Shown here: positions 25,790 to 34,960 of the stretch, in pieces
Layout of the letters: every line of letters starts with the position of its first letter
Position numbering within the stretch: position 1 is the stretch's first letter
DNA from: Halomonas sp. MCCC 1A13316
GTDB taxonomy: Bacteria > Pseudomonadota > Gammaproteobacteria > Pseudomonadales > Halomonadaceae
Direction: 5' to 3'
DNA: 64,000 nt
Assembly (NCBI RefSeq): GCF_014931605.1
Contig: NZ_CP053382.1
Location: 1,116,001-1,180,000 of the forward strand
Notes under the pieces: generated by a model
Databases searched by the model: none
Told to the model about the DNA's origin: nothing
Seen by the model: the letters and a program-made list of their open reading frames with translations, nothing else
Translations under genes and position numbers: made by a program

Positions 25790-25943
25790 TTCGCTTGCAG
25801 CGACTACCTTGTGTGTAACGGGCGACGGAGAGCCCTAGAGGGAAGGCAGAGCAAAGGATTGCTCGGTACCAAGGATGCTCGAGCAGGATGCTTGAGAAGG
25901 TGGAACGGAAGCGAAGATTCAGCCCGGCCTCTCGGCCGGGTTT
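25790..25943 (+). ncRNA. RsmY/RsmZ/CsrB-like regulatory RNA
   Basis: This class of RNA titrates the translational repressor RsmA/CsrA. Seven GGA motifs lie between 25827 and 25909. Three sit in the loop of a perfect or near-perfect hairpin: GGGC-GACGGAGA-GCCC (25820-25835), GAGCA-AAGGAT-TGCTC (25849-25864), and AGCA-GGA-TGCT extended by CTC/GAG (25878-25896). A GacA-type box precedes it and a terminator follows. No long coding frame covers it. The 5' end near 25790 is estimated from the -10 element. Confidence 0.75.
25923..25943 (+). terminator. terminator of the Rsm-like RNA
   Basis: CCCGGCC (25923-25929), loop TCTC, GGCCGGG (25934-25940), then TTT. The stem is strong but the U-tract is short. 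Confidence 0.6.
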
Positions 25944-26280
25944 CGCGTTATAGTGCCTTAGCCGATAGTAACCTTCACCGCCTTGTAGGTTGCGTTATCA
26001 ATGGGCATGCTGCTGCTCGGCCCAACATGCTGACACGCCAGGCCAACCCGCCCTCGCGCGTCCCACATCCTGCTGCGCTGACACCGAGCTTAGCCATTCG
26101 CTGTACCCAACCCGGCAGATCGTCGCTTTCGATCGGTTGCTGTGCGGCTGGCTAGTGGTAGGCGCAGATCCATGCTTCGATCTATGTTGCAGTGCACAAA
26201 AGTCACTGCTACTGTGTGTGGTATGCAGCAGAGCGGGAATCTCCCGCTCCAAGACATTCAGAACCCCGGAGGTTCCCATC
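25944..26280 (+). promoter_or_regulatory. upstream region of the phasin gene
   Basis: This 337-bp gap has no supported gene. TTGCAGTGCACAA at 26187-26199 is a near-palindrome of the TGC/GCA kind bound by PhaR-type repressors of phasin genes. GGAGG at 26267-26271 is the phasin ribosome site. The PhaR idea is only a resemblance. Confidence 0.3.
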
Positions 26281-26721
26281 ATGAGCAACGCATTCGCATT
26301 CGATACCAAGCAGTTTGATACCGCCCAGCTCGAGTCCGTGTTCTTCGCACCGGCGCGTGCCTTCGCTGCCTTGTCCGTCGACTACACCGAGAAGCTGGTC
26401 AATGCCCAGCTCGAGGCTGCCAAAGCGTACAGCGACACCACCCTGGCGCAGCTGCGTAGCCTGGCCGAGGTCAAGGATGCCGAGGGCCTTAAGAGCTATC
26501 TGGAAGGTCAGCAGGCCGTCGCCAAGGACTTGACCGAGCGCCTGAAGGGCGATGCCGGCAAAGTCGTGGCCCTGCAGCAGGACTTCGTGCAGCAAAGCCA
26601 GAAGCTGACCGAGAATAGCGTCAAGCAGGCCCAGCAAGACGTCAAGCCGGCCACCGAGAGCGAGACTCAGACAACGTCCGCGCCCAAGGCGGCCAAGGAA
26701 ACCACTTCCAAGGCCAAGTAA
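26281..26721 (+). CDS. phaP: phasin family protein (PHA granule-associated)
   Basis: Phasins coat polyhydroxyalkanoate granules. The 146-residue protein has the phasin core: FAFDTKQFDTAQ...FFAPARAFAALSVDYTEKLVNAQLEAAKAY, long amphipathic helices and a disordered Lys/Ala/Thr-rich tail (APKAAKETTSKAK). ATG 26281 follows GGAGG. It stands alone between an Rsm-like RNA gene and a strong terminator, so it is probably monocistronic. Halomonads are well-known PHA makers. Confidence 0.85.
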   Translation: MSNAFAFDTKQFDTAQLESVFFAPARAFAALSVDYTEKLVNAQLEAAKAYSDTTLAQLRSLAEVKDAEGLKSYLEGQQAVAKDLTERLKGDAGKVVALQQDFVQQSQKLTENSVKQAQQDVKPATESETQTTSAPKAAKETTSKAK

Positions 26722-26758
26722 GCCTTAAGCCTGCGGGCCGCACCGACGCAAGATTCAG

Positions 26759-26785
26759 GCCGCCGATCCATGATCGGCGGCTTTT
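26759..26785 (+). terminator. Rho-independent terminator after the phasin gene
   Basis: A perfect 10-bp stem, GCCGCCGATC (26759-26768) with GATCGGCGGC (26772-26781), has loop CAT and is followed by TTTT. Confidence 0.9.
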
Positions 26786-26790
26786 GCTAT

Positions 26791-26805
26791 GTGAGCAATG
26801 CTCAC
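26791..26805 (+). promoter_or_regulatory. perfect palindrome GTGAGCA-A-TGCTCAC
   Basis: This 7-bp inverted repeat with one central base lies just after the phasin terminator and 250 bp before the ZIP gene. It could be an operator for the ZIP promoter; no factor is identified. Confidence 0.35.
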
Positions 26806-27055
26806 AGGCCGGCTGATGGCTCCCCCGCACGGCTGACGGCTAGCTACGCTGACGCCGACCATTCTGGATAGTCTCTTGGAAGCTTGTTTCTTCGAAGCAT
26901 CTTGATTTTAGAAGGTAAAAATATCCGCTATCTTCCTTTTCATGCCTGTCTCATGGACGAGCTGGACTGACCTGACCTCCGTATAGAGGTGCCTCTCGCT
27001 ATGGGACTTTGACAGGGCAGTTTTGACACCAGTCATCATAAAGGGAGCATTGGCT

Positions 27056-27808
27056 ATGGAAATGGCGTTGGGCTTTGGTGCAATTGCGTCGATCGCATTG
27101 ATCATCGGCGGAGTTACCGGGTCGTACTGGTCGCCGAGCCGCCGTATCACCGGTGTGTTACTGGCTTTCGCTAGTGGCACTTTGATCTCGGCTCTGGCTT
27201 TCGATCTCTTTCCCTTGGCTGTAGAGGCCGGGGGGCTTGCCCGCTCCACAACCGGGCTCATCGCCGGTGCCGGGGTCTTCGTTGTCATCAACACCTGGCT
27301 GGACAAGAAGGCCGCCCCGGTTGCTGCCGACACAGAGGCCGGTGCTGGCAAGGACGAAGAGATCCAGGTGCTCAAGGAGGGCGCTTCTCGGGGCATGGGC
27401 TTCGCCTTGCTGGCTTCGGTGACTCTGGACGGCGTGCCGGAGAATCTGGCGCTTGGTGCCAGCCTGCAACAAGAGGCCAGTCTTACCCTGCTGATGGCTA
27501 TCTTTGCTTCCAACCTGCCGGAGTCTCTGGTAGGCGCCATGGCCATGCGCAAAGGCGGCCAAAGGCCGCTCAGCGTCATCCTCATCTGGTCCGCAGCCGC
27601 CGTGATCCTGACGTTGACCGTGCTATTCGGAAGTCTTGCCACAGGCTTGGAGGCCGGGACTCTGGCATTCGCTTTGGCTTTCGCTGGTGGGGCGGTACTG
27701 GCCTCGCTGGCCGATACGCTTATGCCTGAGGCGTTCGAGCGGGGCCGCCCATTGAACTCCTTCGCCACCGCCGTGGGGTTTGTCGTGTCCTTTGCCTTGG
27801 CAAACTGA
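27056..27808 (+). CDS. ZIP-family metal transporter
   Basis: ZIP proteins import zinc or other divalent metals across the inner membrane. The 250-residue protein has about seven to eight helices and the two metal-path motifs: TLDGVPENLALG (helix 4) and ASNLPESLVGAMAM (helix 5), where many ZIPs have His in the first. The cytoplasmic loop (residues about 85-115) is acidic and lacks the common His cluster. ATG 27056 follows AAGGGAG; the frame opens earlier at 27023. Metal specificity cannot be told. Confidence 0.85.
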   Translation: MEMALGFGAIASIALIIGGVTGSYWSPSRRITGVLLAFASGTLISALAFDLFPLAVEAGGLARSTTGLIAGAGVFVVINTWLDKKAAPVAADTEAGAGKDEEIQVLKEGASRGMGFALLASVTLDGVPENLALGASLQQEASLTLLMAIFASNLPESLVGAMAMRKGGQRPLSVILIWSAAAVILTLTVLFGSLATGLEAGTLAFALAFAGGAVLASLADTLMPEAFERGRPLNSFATAVGFVVSFALAN

Positions 27809-27951
27809 AGAGGGCAGTAAGTGAGGGTCCGATTTCGCTTCACAACCCGCCCATATGCCTCGGGTCGGTCGCGCCACCATTCTGCCCCAAGGCAAGAATA
27901 AGACGTATGAAAGCCAACATCTGGACCTAGACCACAATGCCCCGACGCCGA

Positions 27952-28050
27952 GCCGAGAGGGTAATCTACGACTTCGCGCCAGGCCACGGAGGCCAGCATG
28001 CCCGGGGCTTCTTCGGCGAATGGAAGGACAAACTGAGCTCAGGAGGGTAA
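27952..28050 (+). mobile_element. internal fragment of an IS66-type transposase
   Basis: The short frame reads VIYDFAPGHGGQHARGFFGEW then KDKLSSGG before a stop. It matches the conserved IS66 TnpC stretch of the DFAPGRGGQHARDFLGDW type. No start, end or inverted repeat is attached. It is a second IS66 relic, from a different part of the transposase than the one at 5969. Confidence 0.65.
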
Positions 28051-28080
28051 ATGTAGGCCGCGCCTGAGCGTCGAAGGATT

Positions 28081-28103
28081 CCCCTTCTCTTCTAGAGAAG
28101 GGG
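28081..28103. terminator. hairpin between convergent ZIP and tctA genes
   Basis: CCCCTTCTC (28081-28089) and GAGAAGGGG (28095-28103) form a perfect 9-bp stem with a 5-base loop. There is no U-tract on either strand, so it may act as a weak bidirectional terminator or protect the 3' end of the tctA transcript. Confidence 0.45.
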
Positions 28104-28117
28104 AGACAGACAAGATA

Positions 28118-29623
28118 TCAGGCCTCTTCCGGCCTGATGCGGTTTTGTCGTAGATGGTATCGTATGGCCAGCACAATGGAGATAACGGCCAGACCCAACA
28201 GCACTGCCGAGATGGGGCGTGTGAAGAACAGCGTCCAGTCCTCATTGGTCATCAAGGCTCGACGAAGGTTGGTCTCGGCGATGGGGCCGAGAATGACGCC
28301 AAGTACCAGCGGGGCAAGCGGATAGTCGAGTTTGGTCATGATGTAGCCCACCACACCGATGCCCAGCAGCAGGTAGATGTCGGTGACCCGGTTATTGAGG
28401 GTGAATGCGCCGACCAGGCAGCAGGTGAGCACCACCGGTACGATCACCGACTTGGGTATGCTGGTGACCTTGAGGAACAGGCGCATGCTGAGCAGGCAGA
28501 TGACCAGCATCATGACACCGGCAACGAACATGGCCATAAACATGCCGTAGACCGTATCAGCGTGATCCATGATCAGCCTGGGGCCGACCCCGATGCCGTG
28601 TACCATCAGTGCTGCCATCAGCACGGCATCGACCGCACTGCCTGGAATGCCCAGGGCGATCATCGGGATCAGACCCCCACCCGACGTTGCCGAATTACCG
28701 GACTCCGATGCAATGACCCCTTCGCTACTGCCTTTGCCGAATTCCTCGGGATGGCGGGAGCCGCGCTTGGCTTGGTCGTAGGCGAGCAGATTGGCGATGC
28801 TGCCACCGGCGCCCGGGACTGCGCCGATAAATACCCCGACCATTGAAGAACGGAACAGATTGATGGGATTCATCACGACTTCGCGCAGGGCCGCAAATGG
28901 CCGGAATTCGATGCGGCCCGTGATCAGTTCGCGGCCCTGTTGCACCTGGTCGGGGTTTTCCACCTCGCGCAGCAGTTGGCTGACGGCATAGATGCCGATA
29001 AGGACCACCAGGAAGGGTATGCCAGCCGAGAGTACGCGGAGGTCGAAGGTGAAACGGGTGACACCCATCAGCGGATCCGCGCCGACGGTGGCGATTAGAA
29101 GGCCCAGCAACCCTGCCATCAGGCCACGCACCATCGAGCGCCCGACCAGGCTGGCGACGATGGTCAGGGCAAAGACGACCAACGAGAAATACTCCCAGGC
29201 ACCCAGTTTCACAGCGATGAGCGCCAGCGGGGGCGCGGCGGCAATCAGCACCAGAGTGCTGATCAGGGTGCCGAAGAACGATGCCCAGATACCTAGGGCC
29301 AAGGCACGTCCAGGTTCTCCATTGCGCGCCATGGGAAAGGCATCGAAAGTGGTGGCCACTGCTGATGGCGTACCCGGGATGCCCAGCAGGGCCGCGCTGA
29401 TCATGCCGCCGGTATACCCGCCGATGTACACGGCCAGCATGGTGGCCACCCCTTGCAGTGGTGGCATGGTAAAGGTCAGCGGCAGGGTCAGGACAATCGC
29501 CATGGTGATGGTGAAGCCTGGAATCGCGGCAGCGATGACGCCCACCGTTACCCCAACCAGCATGGTCAGCAGGGTAGGCAGGGTAAAGAGCTGATCGGCC
29601 CCGGACAGTATGGCTTCCAGCAT
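28118..29623 (-). CDS. tctA: TTT-family large membrane subunit TctA
   Basis: This is the transport channel of the second TTT system, 501 residues and about twelve helices. Motifs are AAAIPGFTITMAIVLTLPLTF, LLGIPGTPSAVATTFDAFPMA, GAVPGAGGSIANLLAYDQAKR and GNSATSGGGLIPMIALGIPGS. GGAGG stands seven bases before ATG 29623. It is the last gene of a tctC-tctB-tctA set on the minus strand, downstream of a gamma-glutamyltransferase. The cargo is unknown. Confidence 0.93.
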   Translation of the reverse strand: MLEAILSGADQLFTLPTLLTMLVGVTVGVIAAAIPGFTITMAIVLTLPLTFTMPPLQGVATMLAVYIGGYTGGMISAALLGIPGTPSAVATTFDAFPMARNGEPGRALALGIWASFFGTLISTLVLIAAAPPLALIAVKLGAWEYFSLVVFALTIVASLVGRSMVRGLMAGLLGLLIATVGADPLMGVTRFTFDLRVLSAGIPFLVVLIGIYAVSQLLREVENPDQVQQGRELITGRIEFRPFAALREVVMNPINLFRSSMVGVFIGAVPGAGGSIANLLAYDQAKRGSRHPEEFGKGSSEGVIASESGNSATSGGGLIPMIALGIPGSAVDAVLMAALMVHGIGVGPRLIMDHADTVYGMFMAMFVAGVMMLVICLLSMRLFLKVTSIPKSVIVPVVLTCCLVGAFTLNNRVTDIYLLLGIGVVGYIMTKLDYPLAPLVLGVILGPIAETNLRRALMTNEDWTLFFTRPISAVLLGLAVISIVLAIRYHLRQNRIRPEEA

Positions 29624-29659
29624 GTACAGGTTCCTCCTGGCGGTTTCCTGATGATGGGG

Positions 29660-30199
29660 TCAGCCCCACAAGCCTCGTGGCAGAGAGATGGTCAAGACGT
29701 GGCGGAACAGGATATCCAGGCCGAACGACATCACCAGCGCAATGAGGGCGGCGATCAGCAGCGCCTTGCCGCTCCGCGCGCCGAGCAGATACTGGCAGGC
29801 GACCAGGAACGGGAAGCTGGCCCAGCGGAATCCGACGACGGGAACCGCGGCGGTCAACAGGCCGAAGAGGAGCAGTACTCCAAAGGCGAGCCGATGCTGG
29901 CGTAGCCAGTTCCGCACGGCGCCAGACGCGAGCGCCGATGTCCTCTTAAGGTGAGGTAGTTCCTTGACGATGATCATGAAGTTGAAGATGACCAGAAGCG
30001 CAAGGACCAACCTGGGAAAGGTGCCGGCTCCCATGGGCTCCCACATCGAGGAGGGCAGCTCGCCGGCCCGCAGGAACATGAAGGCAAACAGCAGGGCAAG
30101 GGCACCATTGAAAATGATATGCCCCCACGCCCTGGCCCGCATGGCGTCGAGTTGAGCCCGGTCATTCGATGACCGGGCAGAGCGTGTTGCATCACTCAT
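29660..30199 (-). CDS. tctB: TTT-family small membrane subunit TctB
   Basis: This is a 179-residue small subunit with a charged N-terminus (residues 1-25) and four hydrophobic helices (about 27-45, 62-80, 105-125, 150-170). Its ATG overlaps the tctC stop by four bases (ATGA). Such low-similarity proteins are recognised mainly by position between tctC and tctA. Confidence 0.85.
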   Translation of the reverse strand: MSDATRSARSSNDRAQLDAMRARAWGHIIFNGALALLFAFMFLRAGELPSSMWEPMGAGTFPRLVLALLVIFNFMIIVKELPHLKRTSALASGAVRNWLRQHRLAFGVLLLFGLLTAAVPVVGFRWASFPFLVACQYLLGARSGKALLIAALIALVMSFGLDILFRHVLTISLPRGLWG

Positions 30200-31191
30200 T
30201 GCTGCAGTTGCCCAGCGAGGCGTTCGACTGTGGCATCGAGCCGCTCGAGGTGGGCGCGGTATTCGTCGGGCCCCATGTAATGGACCTCTGCCCCCGAATT
30301 GTTCACGGCACGGATGAAATCCTCATCGTTAGCGGTGGCTTCAAGCGCATCCGCCATCACGGCGATGCGATCTTCCGGCGTCCCCTTCGGTGCGATGAGC
30401 CCCCTGAGAATCGAGAGTTGGAGATCCTCGTAACCGAGTTCCATCAGGGTGGGGACGTCAGGCGTCTGTGCCATGCGCTCCGTATGCCCCACGGCCAGGA
30501 AGGCCAGGTCACCATTCTCGACAAACTGGTTACTAGAGGCGATGTCGCCCATGGCGGCATCGATATGTCCGCCGACCAAGGCGCGAATGCGCTCCCCGGT
30601 GCCTTCGAAACCGACGTAGCGGAACTCAAGATCCTCAGCCTCGGCGATCATCGCGGCGTGTAGGTGGGGGACGCCACCCAAGGTAACGCCGAAGCGGATC
30701 TCACCGGGGTTTTCGCGGGCATATTCGACAAAGTCCGCCATCGTTTCCCAGCCTCTCTCGGGATTGACCGTGAGGTACTGGGGTGAGGCGGTTATGGAGG
30801 CGATAGGCTCGAAGTCGTCCCAGTTGAGTGGGGTCAGGCCAGTGTGATGGGAAACCAGGAACCCGTCATGAACCTGCCCCACGGTATAGCCGTCGGCAGG
30901 ACGCTCGGCCAGATCAGCGAGTCCTACTGTCCCGCTGACGCCCGGCATGTTGATGACCGGCAGTGGCTGACCGAGGTGTTCCTCGATGTTATTCGAGACC
31001 AGCCGCATCAGAACGTCGCTGCCTCCGCCGGGCCCCCACGGGACGATAAATTCGACAGGCTCCTCCGGGTAGGCCTCCTGAGCACTGACGGAAGCGCAGC
31101 CAACGGCAAGAACCGAGCCAGCCACGGCAGTCAGAACCCGGCGGGTCCAAGGTTTTATGGAATCAGCGGTTTGAGAGTGAGCAAATCGCAT
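30196..31191 (-). CDS. tctC: TTT-family periplasmic solute-binding protein (TctC/Bug type)
   Basis: This is the binding protein of the second TTT system, 331 residues. The signal peptide runs to about residue 42 (RRVLTAVAGSVLAVGCASVSA). The mature protein opens YPEEPVEFIVPWGPGGGSDVLMR. ATG 31191 is preferred over 31197 because AAGGAG then lies six bases upstream rather than touching the start codon; the much longer frame overlaps the gamma-glutamyltransferase. It comes 71 bp after that gene. Confidence 0.9.
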   Translation of the reverse strand: MRFAHSQTADSIKPWTRRVLTAVAGSVLAVGCASVSAQEAYPEEPVEFIVPWGPGGGSDVLMRLVSNNIEEHLGQPLPVINMPGVSGTVGLADLAERPADGYTVGQVHDGFLVSHHTGLTPLNWDDFEPIASITASPQYLTVNPERGWETMADFVEYARENPGEIRFGVTLGGVPHLHAAMIAEAEDLEFRYVGFEGTGERIRALVGGHIDAAMGDIASSNQFVENGDLAFLAVGHTERMAQTPDVPTLMELGYEDLQLSILRGLIAPKGTPEDRIAVMADALEATANDEDFIRAVNNSGAEVHYMGPDEYRAHLERLDATVERLAGQLQQ

Positions 31192-31262
31192 GTGCATCTC
31201 CTTGTCATTATGTTTGCTTTGCCGACCGTGACGCATCTTCCGGCCGGCAGTCGCCCGGTTAC

Positions 31263-32870
31263 TTACCAAGGCAATACCGCGGCATCTGTGCGGGGCTCTG
31301 TACCGCCGCAAAGCACCCCGGTTTCCGCGTCGCGCAGAATGATCTGCCCACGACCGAAACTCACGGAATCCGCCTGCTTGACGATGTGGTGACCGCGGCG
31401 CGCCAACGCCTGGGCCAGATGATCGGGGAAGTGGGGTTCCACCTCGACGGTGCGCCCTTTCGTCCACTTCCAACGTGGCATGTCCAGCGCAGCCTGCGGA
31501 TTCAGAGCGTCATCGAGCATGCCGGTGATCACCTGGACATGGCCCTGGGGCTGCATGAACCCCCCCATAACGCCGAACGGTCCCACCGCCTGGCCGTTGC
31601 GTGTGATGAAGCCGGGAATAATGGTGTGATAGGTGCGCTTGCCCGGAGCCAGGGCGTTGGCGTGATTCTTATCTAGCTTGAACGACCAGCCGCGGTTCTG
31701 AAGGCTGATGCCGGTGCCGGGTACCACGATGCCCGAGCCGAAGCCTTTGAAGTTGCTCTGGATGAAGGAGACCATGTTGCCCTCGCCGTCTGCAGTGGCG
31801 AGATAGACGGTACCGCCGGTGATGGGGTTGCCGTGCACGGGATCCAACGCCTGGTCGCCGATCATGGCGGCACGCCCCTTGAGATACGGCTCGGCCAGCA
31901 TCTGCTCTACGCTCGGGTGCATCGCATCACGGTCGGTAATGTGGTGCAGACCGTCCACATAGGCCAGTTTAGTGGCTTCGATGCGCCGGTGGAGTGTCTC
32001 GACCGGATCCCTTACTTCTTCCCCTAGGTGCTCCAGCATGCCGAGTGCCTGAAGAGCGATCAGGCCACAGCCGTTGGGCGGGATTTCCCAGATATCGTGC
32101 TCGCGGTAGCGGGTGCTGATCGGTTCCACCCACTCCGGTGTGAAGGCTTCGAGATCCTCGCGACGCAACAGTCCGCCGTGCTCGCGGAAGAAGGCATCCA
32201 TGTGGTCGGCCAGCTCGCCCTCATAGAAGGCACGGGCATGGGTTTCAGCGATCAGTCGCAGGCTGCGCGCATGATCAGGAGATGACCACATCTCGCCGGG
32301 GCGTGGTGCATGGCCCTTAGGTGCGAAGGTCTTGAACCAAGGCTGGAAGGCTTCTTCACTGTAGCGGCTATAGGTTTCGAAAGCTTCTTCCCATAGCTGA
32401 CTGACCAATGGTGAGATCGGGAAGCCTTCCTCGGCCAGTGTTATGGCTGGTGCCAGCAGTTTGGCGAAAGGCAATCGACCGAAGCGTTCAGACAATTTGG
32501 CCCAAGCGGCAGGGGCGCCGGGAACCGTCACGGGAATCAGGCCGTGCTCGGGCATCGCCTCGTGACCAAGACCTTTGACAGCCTCGATGGTGGCCGCCTG
32601 TGGTGCGGGCCCGCTGGCGTTCAGGCCATGGAGTTCTCCATTCATCCAGACGATGGCGAAGGCGTCGCTGCCCAGCCCATTGGAGGTGGGCTCCACCACG
32701 GTGAGCGCCGCGGCGGTAGCGATTGCCGCATCCACGGCATTGCCGCCCTCGTGCAGGATCTGCATGCCCGCCTCGGCGCCTAGGGCCTGTGAGGTGGCGA
32801 CCATGCCGCGACGACCAAACGTTGCCATGCGACGGGAGGGGCTGGGGTAATAACGCGCATCAAATTGCAT
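31263..32870 (-). CDS. gamma-glutamyltransferase family protein
   Basis: This is an Ntn-hydrolase of the gamma-glutamyltranspeptidase family, 535 residues. The self-cleavage site that frees the catalytic Thr is seen in NPITGGTVYLATADGEGNMVSFIQSN, near residue 350. N-terminal landmarks are GMVATSQALGAEAGMQILHEGGNAVDAAIA and LNASGPAP. No clear signal peptide follows ATG 32870 (MQFDARYYPSP), suggesting a cytoplasmic enzyme. It lies between two complete TTT transporters on the same strand, so it may process an imported gamma-glutamyl or related amide compound. Confidence 0.88.
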   Translation of the reverse strand: MQFDARYYPSPSRRMATFGRRGMVATSQALGAEAGMQILHEGGNAVDAAIATAAALTVVEPTSNGLGSDAFAIVWMNGELHGLNASGPAPQAATIEAVKGLGHEAMPEHGLIPVTVPGAPAAWAKLSERFGRLPFAKLLAPAITLAEEGFPISPLVSQLWEEAFETYSRYSEEAFQPWFKTFAPKGHAPRPGEMWSSPDHARSLRLIAETHARAFYEGELADHMDAFFREHGGLLRREDLEAFTPEWVEPISTRYREHDIWEIPPNGCGLIALQALGMLEHLGEEVRDPVETLHRRIEATKLAYVDGLHHITDRDAMHPSVEQMLAEPYLKGRAAMIGDQALDPVHGNPITGGTVYLATADGEGNMVSFIQSNFKGFGSGIVVPGTGISLQNRGWSFKLDKNHANALAPGKRTYHTIIPGFITRNGQAVGPFGVMGGFMQPQGHVQVITGMLDDALNPQAALDMPRWKWTKGRTVEVEPHFPDHLAQALARRGHHIVKQADSVSFGRGQIILRDAETGVLCGGTEPRTDAAVLPW

Positions 32871-32889
32871 AGGGGTTCCTCTGAAGATG

Positions 32890-34407
32890 TCAGGCGTTGC
32901 GGGACGTGGCCTCATCGGCCTGAAGGCGCTGAATCTTGCGGTTCTGGTAGAGCGAGAAAATCACGGAGGCGACGGCCAGGGACAAGAAGAGGGCCGAGAG
33001 TGGCCGCGTCAGGAAAGTCAGCCAACTGCTATCGAGTTCCAGGGCGCGGAACAGCTGACGCTCCAGGTTGTCTCCCAACACCACGCCGAGAATCAGCGGG
33101 GTAAGGGGTACCGAGGCCTTCCAGAGCAGGTAGCCGAGGATGCCGAAGGCGAACAGCACCCAGATATCGAACAAGTTATTGTTCAGGGCATAGGAACCGA
33201 TGGCACACAGCATCAGCACGACCGGAACCAGAATCTGCTGCGGTATCAGAGAGATCTTTGCGAACCAGCGTACCAATAGCAGCTGACACAGCACCATCAC
33301 CACCGCGCCGATCATCAGGCTGGCATAAATGGCCCCCACCAATATCGGATTCTGTTCGAACATGAGCGGCCCGGGGGTGATGCCGTGCAGGATCAGCACG
33401 CCCATCATGATGGCCATGGGCAGATCGCCGGGGATGCCCAGTGCCAGGGTCGGCACGAAGGCCCCGCCTGCCACCGCGCTGTTGGAGGCTTCGGAAGCCA
33501 CGATACCGTCCGGTATGCCGGTGCCGAAGCGTTCGGGGTGGCGCGAGAACTTCTTCGCCTGGTCGTAGCTGACGAAGTTGGCCACGGTGCCGCCGGTACC
33601 CGGCAGGGCGCCGATCAGGCTGCCGATCAAAGACGAACGAAGCGTGTTGAGTTTCTGGCCGGCCATGTCACGCAGGATCCGCGTGTAGGGGATGGCGACG
33701 TTGGTATTGGCGCCCTTGGCAGATTGCGGATCGTCACGCAGCTTCTCCAGATTCCCCATCAACTGGGAGAAAGCAAAGATACCGATCATCACCGGAAGCA
33801 TCTCGAACCCAGCACCGAGGGCATCGAAGCCGAAGTCGAAGCGCAGGTTGCTGTTGCGGTCATAACCCACCGTGGTGATCAACAGGCCAAGGGCGGCGGC
33901 CAGCAGCCCCTTGAGCAGGGCTCCATGCGAGAGACCGGCAACCAGCGTCAGCGCAAAGATGATCAAGGCCGTGATCTCCCAAGGACGGAAGTTCATGCTG
34001 AAACTGGCCAGCAACGGACCGAAGTAGACCAGCACGGCCACGCTGATCAGGGTGCCGATGAACGAGGCGGCGACGCCGATGCCAAGCGCGCGCCCAGGTT
34101 CCCCACGCTGGGCCATGGGGTAACCATCGTAGACGGTGGTGATGGAGGAGGGTGTGCCGGGTATCCCCAGCATCACACCGGAAACGATGCCGCCCGAATA
34201 ACCCCCGACGAACACACCGACCATCAGCGAAACGCCACTCACGGGATCCATGGCAAAGGTGAAGGGAAACACCACCAGGATGGCCATGGTCACGGTGAAG
34301 CCGGGTATGCTCCCGCCGATGATACCGAACAGCACACCTATCAGGATCAGCAGCAGCACCGACGGAGTGCCGACCTGAGCAAGCGCTTGTAAAAAAAAGT
34401 CAGCCAT
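32890..34407 (-). CDS. tctA: TTT-family large membrane subunit TctA
   Basis: This is the channel subunit of the third TTT system in the window, 505 residues. It shows GGSIPGFTVTMAILVVFPFTF, LGIPGTPSSITTVYDGYPMAQ, GALPGTGGTVANFVSYDQAKK and SNSAVAGGAFVPTLALGIPGD. It follows tctB by 14 bases and precedes the gamma-glutamyltransferase by 19, consistent with one operon. It is similar to, but clearly distinct from, TctA at 28118. Confidence 0.93.
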   Translation of the reverse strand: MADFFLQALAQVGTPSVLLLILIGVLFGIIGGSIPGFTVTMAILVVFPFTFAMDPVSGVSLMVGVFVGGYSGGIVSGVMLGIPGTPSSITTVYDGYPMAQRGEPGRALGIGVAASFIGTLISVAVLVYFGPLLASFSMNFRPWEITALIIFALTLVAGLSHGALLKGLLAAALGLLITTVGYDRNSNLRFDFGFDALGAGFEMLPVMIGIFAFSQLMGNLEKLRDDPQSAKGANTNVAIPYTRILRDMAGQKLNTLRSSLIGSLIGALPGTGGTVANFVSYDQAKKFSRHPERFGTGIPDGIVASEASNSAVAGGAFVPTLALGIPGDLPMAIMMGVLILHGITPGPLMFEQNPILVGAIYASLMIGAVVMVLCQLLLVRWFAKISLIPQQILVPVVLMLCAIGSYALNNNLFDIWVLFAFGILGYLLWKASVPLTPLILGVVLGDNLERQLFRALELDSSWLTFLTRPLSALFLSLAVASVIFSLYQNRKIQRLQADEATSRNA

Positions 34408-34421
34408 TAGTCACTCCGTCG

Positions 34422-34904
34422 TCAGGGTAGCCAGACGTTGAGGACGAAACGAAAGATCACGTACACCAACGGGGCAATAGTGCACGAGACCACTAAATTG
34501 ATGAGCCACTTGCGGCGCGTATCGATACCCAGCAGCAAGGCCAGTGAGGCCATCAAAAAGGCCAGCGTGGCAATCAGATAGCCGATCAGCGGCAGTAGCA
34601 GGGCATAGAGTCCGAACAAGCCGAACAGGGACAGTACAGTGGCATTGTGTCGGACCCACTCGGTGAGGGAGCGGCGTGGCCGACTCGGTTCACTGCTGGC
34701 TACGCCCTGAGATACCAACCAGGTGCGTAGCAGCAGTAGCAAGGACAGGACGGCAATGATGCCCAGCAGGATCTGCGGGAATAGAGCTGACCCATAAGGT
34801 TGCCAGCTGGTGGGCGGTGCGATGTTTCGCGTCTCTGCCATCAGGATGCCGGTGATGACCAGCATGGCGAGTGCCAGGGCGCGGTCCTTGGTCAAGGTCA
34901 GCAT
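34422..34904 (-). CDS. tctB: TTT-family small membrane subunit TctB
   Basis: This 160-residue four-helix protein has helices near residues 8-22, 42-62, 90-130 and 138-155. It starts at ATG 34904 after the tctC of the same set. It has typical TctB size and position; sequence similarity within this family is low. Confidence 0.85.
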   Translation of the reverse strand: MLTLTKDRALALAMLVITGILMAETRNIAPPTSWQPYGSALFPQILLGIIAVLSLLLLLRTWLVSQGVASSEPSRPRRSLTEWVRHNATVLSLFGLFGLYALLLPLIGYLIATLAFLMASLALLLGIDTRRKWLINLVVSCTIAPLVYVIFRFVLNVWLP

Positions 34905-34960
34905 GGTCTTGCTCTCCGTGCTTGCCCCGGAGACTTGGGCCTCCGGGGGCTCGCTACGTC

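Noticed and set aside
28081..28103. Hairpin considered as a strong terminator or operator
   Set aside because: There is no U-tract on either strand and it is not near a promoter; kept only as a low-confidence feature.
33385..34392. 335-codon frame on the plus strand inside tctA
   Set aside because: It is fully antisense to a well-supported TctA, rich in Gly/His/Gln/Asp from mirrored codons, and has no family resemblance.
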